From Chlorobiota bacterium (GTDB lineage: Bacteria > Bacteroidota > Bacteroidia > Bacteroidales > B39-G9): DNA of 15,715 bases. The stretch covers positions 1 through 15,715 of the forward strand of contig DAOVJU010000012.1 in the NCBI GenBank assembly GCA_030632095.1, read 5' to 3'. Positions 13,888 through 15,715 of this stretch are shown piece by piece (position 1 is the stretch's first letter; each line of letters starts with the position of its first letter). The position numbers were made by a program, and so were the translations under genes. The notes below the pieces were generated by a model that was not told the origin of the DNA, made no database searches, and saw only the letters and a program-made list of their open reading frames with translations.

Positions 13888-15348
13888 TTATTTTTCCGGT
13901 ACATTTTTCAATGTCTCAACAAGAAAATCCCAGAATTTTCCGACTGTTTCAATATTCACTTTTTCATCTGGTGAATGTGGGAAACGAATTGTTGGGCCAA
14001 AAGAGATCATATCCCAGTGCGGATATCCTGAACCGAGAATACCACATTCTAATCCAGCGTGTATTCCCATTATTTTTGGAATTTTGCCATATTTATTATT
14101 ATAAACATCCTGCATTACTTTTAATATTTCAGAATTCATATTTGGTTTCCATCCAGGATATTGTCCGTCAAAAATAATATCAGCGCCAGCCAATTGAAAT
14201 ACGCTTTCCACCATATTCTCAAGATCGTCTTTAGCTGAGTCAACAGAGCTTCTTAATAAACATTGTATTGTAATTGTTTGATCTACAGATTTTATTATAG
14301 ACAGGTTTATCGAGGTTTCAACTAAACCTTCCATATCGTTTCTCATTCTTATTACACCATTAGGGCATGCATAAATTGCATTGAATAATCTATTCTGAGT
14401 GTCAGCATCAATTACGCCAGAAGGCATATCTGTTGTTTCAAATGTAAATGAAAGATTAGGTTCAACAGATTTTAATTCATTTTTATATATGTTTTTATAT
14501 TCTTTTAAACTAGCTTCAAAATCAGAGGCTTTGTCAGTAGATACTACAACAGTTGCAAAAGCTTCTCTTGGTATTGCATTTCTTAAACTTCCTGCATTTA
14601 CTTCAGCTAAGCGCAATCCGAATTTGTTAGCCGCATAACGCATAAAACGAAAAATCAGTTTATTTGCATTTCCTCTTCCCAAAGGAATATCCAAACCTGA
14701 GTGCCCACCTTTAAGTCCGGTTAAATTAAGTTTATAAGCTGTAGAATTAGCCGGAACTAATTCTTCAGAATATTTAAAAGACATGTTAGCATTTGTACCT
14801 CCGGCACAACCAACGTACAATTCACCTTCATCTTCAGAATCCATGTTTAAAAGGATATCACCTTTTAACAATCCCGGTTTTAGCCCAAATGCACCTGTCA
14901 TTCCTGTTTCTTCGTCTATTGTAAATAAACCTTCAATTAACCCATGAACCAAATCATTAGATTCCAGAACCGACATTGCAGCAGCAACTCCAATTCCATT
15001 GTCTGCACCTAATGTTGTTCCTTTTGCTGTTACCCATTCGCCATCAACATAGGCTGAAATCGGATCTTTTTCAAAATCATGATCCGTATCACTATTTTTT
15101 TGAGGAACCATATCCAGGTGTCCTTGCAAAACAACACCTTTTTTATTTTCCATTCCGGGTGTTGCCTGTTTTCTGATAATAACATTGCCAATATCATCAA
15201 CTATGGTTTCAAGGCCAAGATTTTCGCCAAAGTTTTTCATAAACTCAATAATCTTACCTTCCTTTTTTGATGGATGTGGAATATCGCACAAACTTTCAAA
15301 GTTTTTCCAAAGTGCTGAAGGATTTAATCCGCTTAAATTGCTACTCAT
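13888..15348 (-). CDS. pepD: Aminoacyl-histidine dipeptidase (beta-Ala-His dipeptidase, M20 family)
   Basis: The 486-residue cytoplasmic metalloenzyme cleaves Xaa-His dipeptides such as carnosine and, more broadly, dipeptides. The full M20 site is present: His77 and catalytic Asp79 (LQGHLDMV), bridging Asp116 (LGADNGIG), catalytic Glu146 with ligand Glu147 (DEETGMTGA), Asp170 (LNMDSEDEG) and C-terminal His458 (RFPHSPDE). The lid and dimer domain carries GGHSG with His216, as in the characterised Vibrio alginolyticus PepD, where corresponding residues lie three positions later. Length agrees with PepD. No signal peptide is visible. The gene is monocistronic, with its own terminator and a 367-nt non-coding stretch upstream in the window; no clear -7 box was found for it. 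It has no evident link to the efflux genes. Confidence 0.95.
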   Translation of the reverse strand: MSSNLSGLNPSALWKNFESLCDIPHPSKKEGKIIEFMKNFGENLGLETIVDDIGNVIIRKQATPGMENKKGVVLQGHLDMVPQKNSDTDHDFEKDPISAYVDGEWVTAKGTTLGADNGIGVAAAMSVLESNDLVHGLIEGLFTIDEETGMTGAFGLKPGLLKGDILLNMDSEDEGELYVGCAGGTNANMSFKYSEELVPANSTAYKLNLTGLKGGHSGLDIPLGRGNANKLIFRFMRYAANKFGLRLAEVNAGSLRNAIPREAFATVVVSTDKASDFEASLKEYKNIYKNELKSVEPNLSFTFETTDMPSGVIDADTQNRLFNAIYACPNGVIRMRNDMEGLVETSINLSIIKSVDQTITIQCLLRSSVDSAKDDLENMVESVFQLAGADIIFDGQYPGWKPNMNSEILKVMQDVYNNKYGKIPKIMGIHAGLECGILGSGYPHWDMISFGPTIRFPHSPDEKVNIETVGKFWDFLVETLKNVPEK

Positions 15349-15439
15349 ATTTATTTGTTTTAAAAGTTATAATTTTTGAAAAAGGACTTAAAATTAGGGA
15401 AAATATAGGAACTTACAAAGACAAAATTTTATAGTATAG

Positions 15440-15571
15440 AGTATCAAGTATCAGGTATTTATTATCAAGTTGTCGATCCTTAAATATAGTTGATCGTTTT
15501 AAGTAAAATTATGGTTTTTTTAATTGGTAAGCATAATAGTGAATAAAATAAACTACCATATACTTGATACT
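15440..15571. repeat. Inverted repeat AGTATCAAGTAT with 108-nt spacer
   Basis: The arms 15440-15451 (AGTATCAAGTAT) and 15560-15571 (ATACTTGATACT) are exact complements. Each arm is partly self-repeating (GTATCAAGTATCAGG on the left). The style resembles the AAGTTTCAAGTT repeats elsewhere in the window: short, built from CAAGT units, and intergenic. Confidence 0.6.
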
Positions 15572-15606
15572 TAGTAACCTGAGTTCGATATAAAATTAAA
15601 TTTACA

Positions 15607-15706
15607 GAAACCAAAGAGAGGGTGAGATTTTGAGAATAAAACTTGAAAGAATAACGAGTTATTTTAAAACATTTTATTCTAAGAAGGTTGCCCTCTATTT
15701 GGTTTC
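15607..15706. repeat. Near-100-bp imperfect palindrome
   Basis: The 49-50-nt arms meet at 15656/15657 with no insertions or deletions. Matching blocks from outside in are GAAACCAAA (15607-15615 with 15698-15706), AGAGGG (15617-15622 with 15691-15696), AGAATAAAA (15633-15641 with 15672-15680) and AATAAC (15650-15655 with GTTATT 15658-15663). The blocks between them are diverged. It could be an intergenic hairpin element, a bidirectional transcription end or the tip of a mobile element. Confidence 0.65.
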
Positions 15707-15715
15707 CCTTTGGGC

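Larger units (their letters stand above)
15349..15715. other. Gene-free right edge of the window
   Basis: No ORF with coding character is seen on either strand. The region is AT-rich and contains a spaced inverted repeat (15440-15571) and a near-100-bp palindrome (15607-15706). The final bases, CCCTTTGGGC, could pair with sequence beyond the window. No TAnnTTTG box facing the dipeptidase gene was found. Confidence 0.6.

Noticed and set aside
15474..15495. Small CGATC/GATCG inverted repeat upstream of the dipeptidase gene
   Set aside because: Five-base arms with a 12-nt loop in AT-rich DNA are expected by chance.

Overview
The window looks like a chromosomal segment of an AT-rich Bacteroidota genome, most likely an environmental Bacteroidales/Marinilabiliales-type organism. 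The grounds are: a type IX secretion (T9SS) C-terminal sorting domain on the first gene; a PG0541-type gene beside an RND pump, as in the Porphyromonas gingivalis PG0538-PG0541 cluster; TAnnTTTG-type -7 promoter elements instead of a sigma70 -10; little use of Shine-Dalgarno sequences; and intergenic palindromic repeats of the AAGTTTCAAGTT and GGAATAATGGAAT kinds. The species cannot be named from this sequence.

Layout. (1) 1-2372: the first 16 codons of what looks like an IS110-family transposase run off the left edge on the minus strand. Next comes a plus-strand T9SS beta-propeller gene whose reading frame is cut by one in-frame TAA between the signal peptide and the propeller. (2) 9778-2384, minus strand: a complete RND efflux locus in the order TetR regulator, TolC-like outer-membrane factor, lipoprotein membrane-fusion protein, HAE1-type RND pump, a 552-nt repeat-rich gap, a PII-like PG0541-family protein, and a short truncated membrane protein joined to it by an ATGA overlap. 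(3) 9779-10133: a divergent control region holding a -7 box for each direction and two unrelated operator-like symmetries. (4) 10134-13138, plus strand: a second TetR regulator and a three-gene ABC-2 exporter (ATPase and two permeases) with overlapping ends. (5) 13119-13724, minus strand: an unrecognised lipoprotein that overlaps the last permease tail to tail. (6) 13833-15348, minus strand: an aminoacyl-histidine dipeptidase (M20 family) with a good intrinsic terminator. (7) 15349-15715: a gene-free stretch with two inverted repeats, one of them an almost 100-bp palindrome.

The central theme is two efflux systems back to back, each behind its own TetR repressor. The least described part is the pairing of an RND pump with a PII-like protein and a small membrane protein at its 3' end. 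That pairing suggests the pump is controlled after translation by a small-molecule or membrane-state sensor, which is an inference from gene order and fold resemblance. No rRNA, tRNA or CRISPR array was seen.
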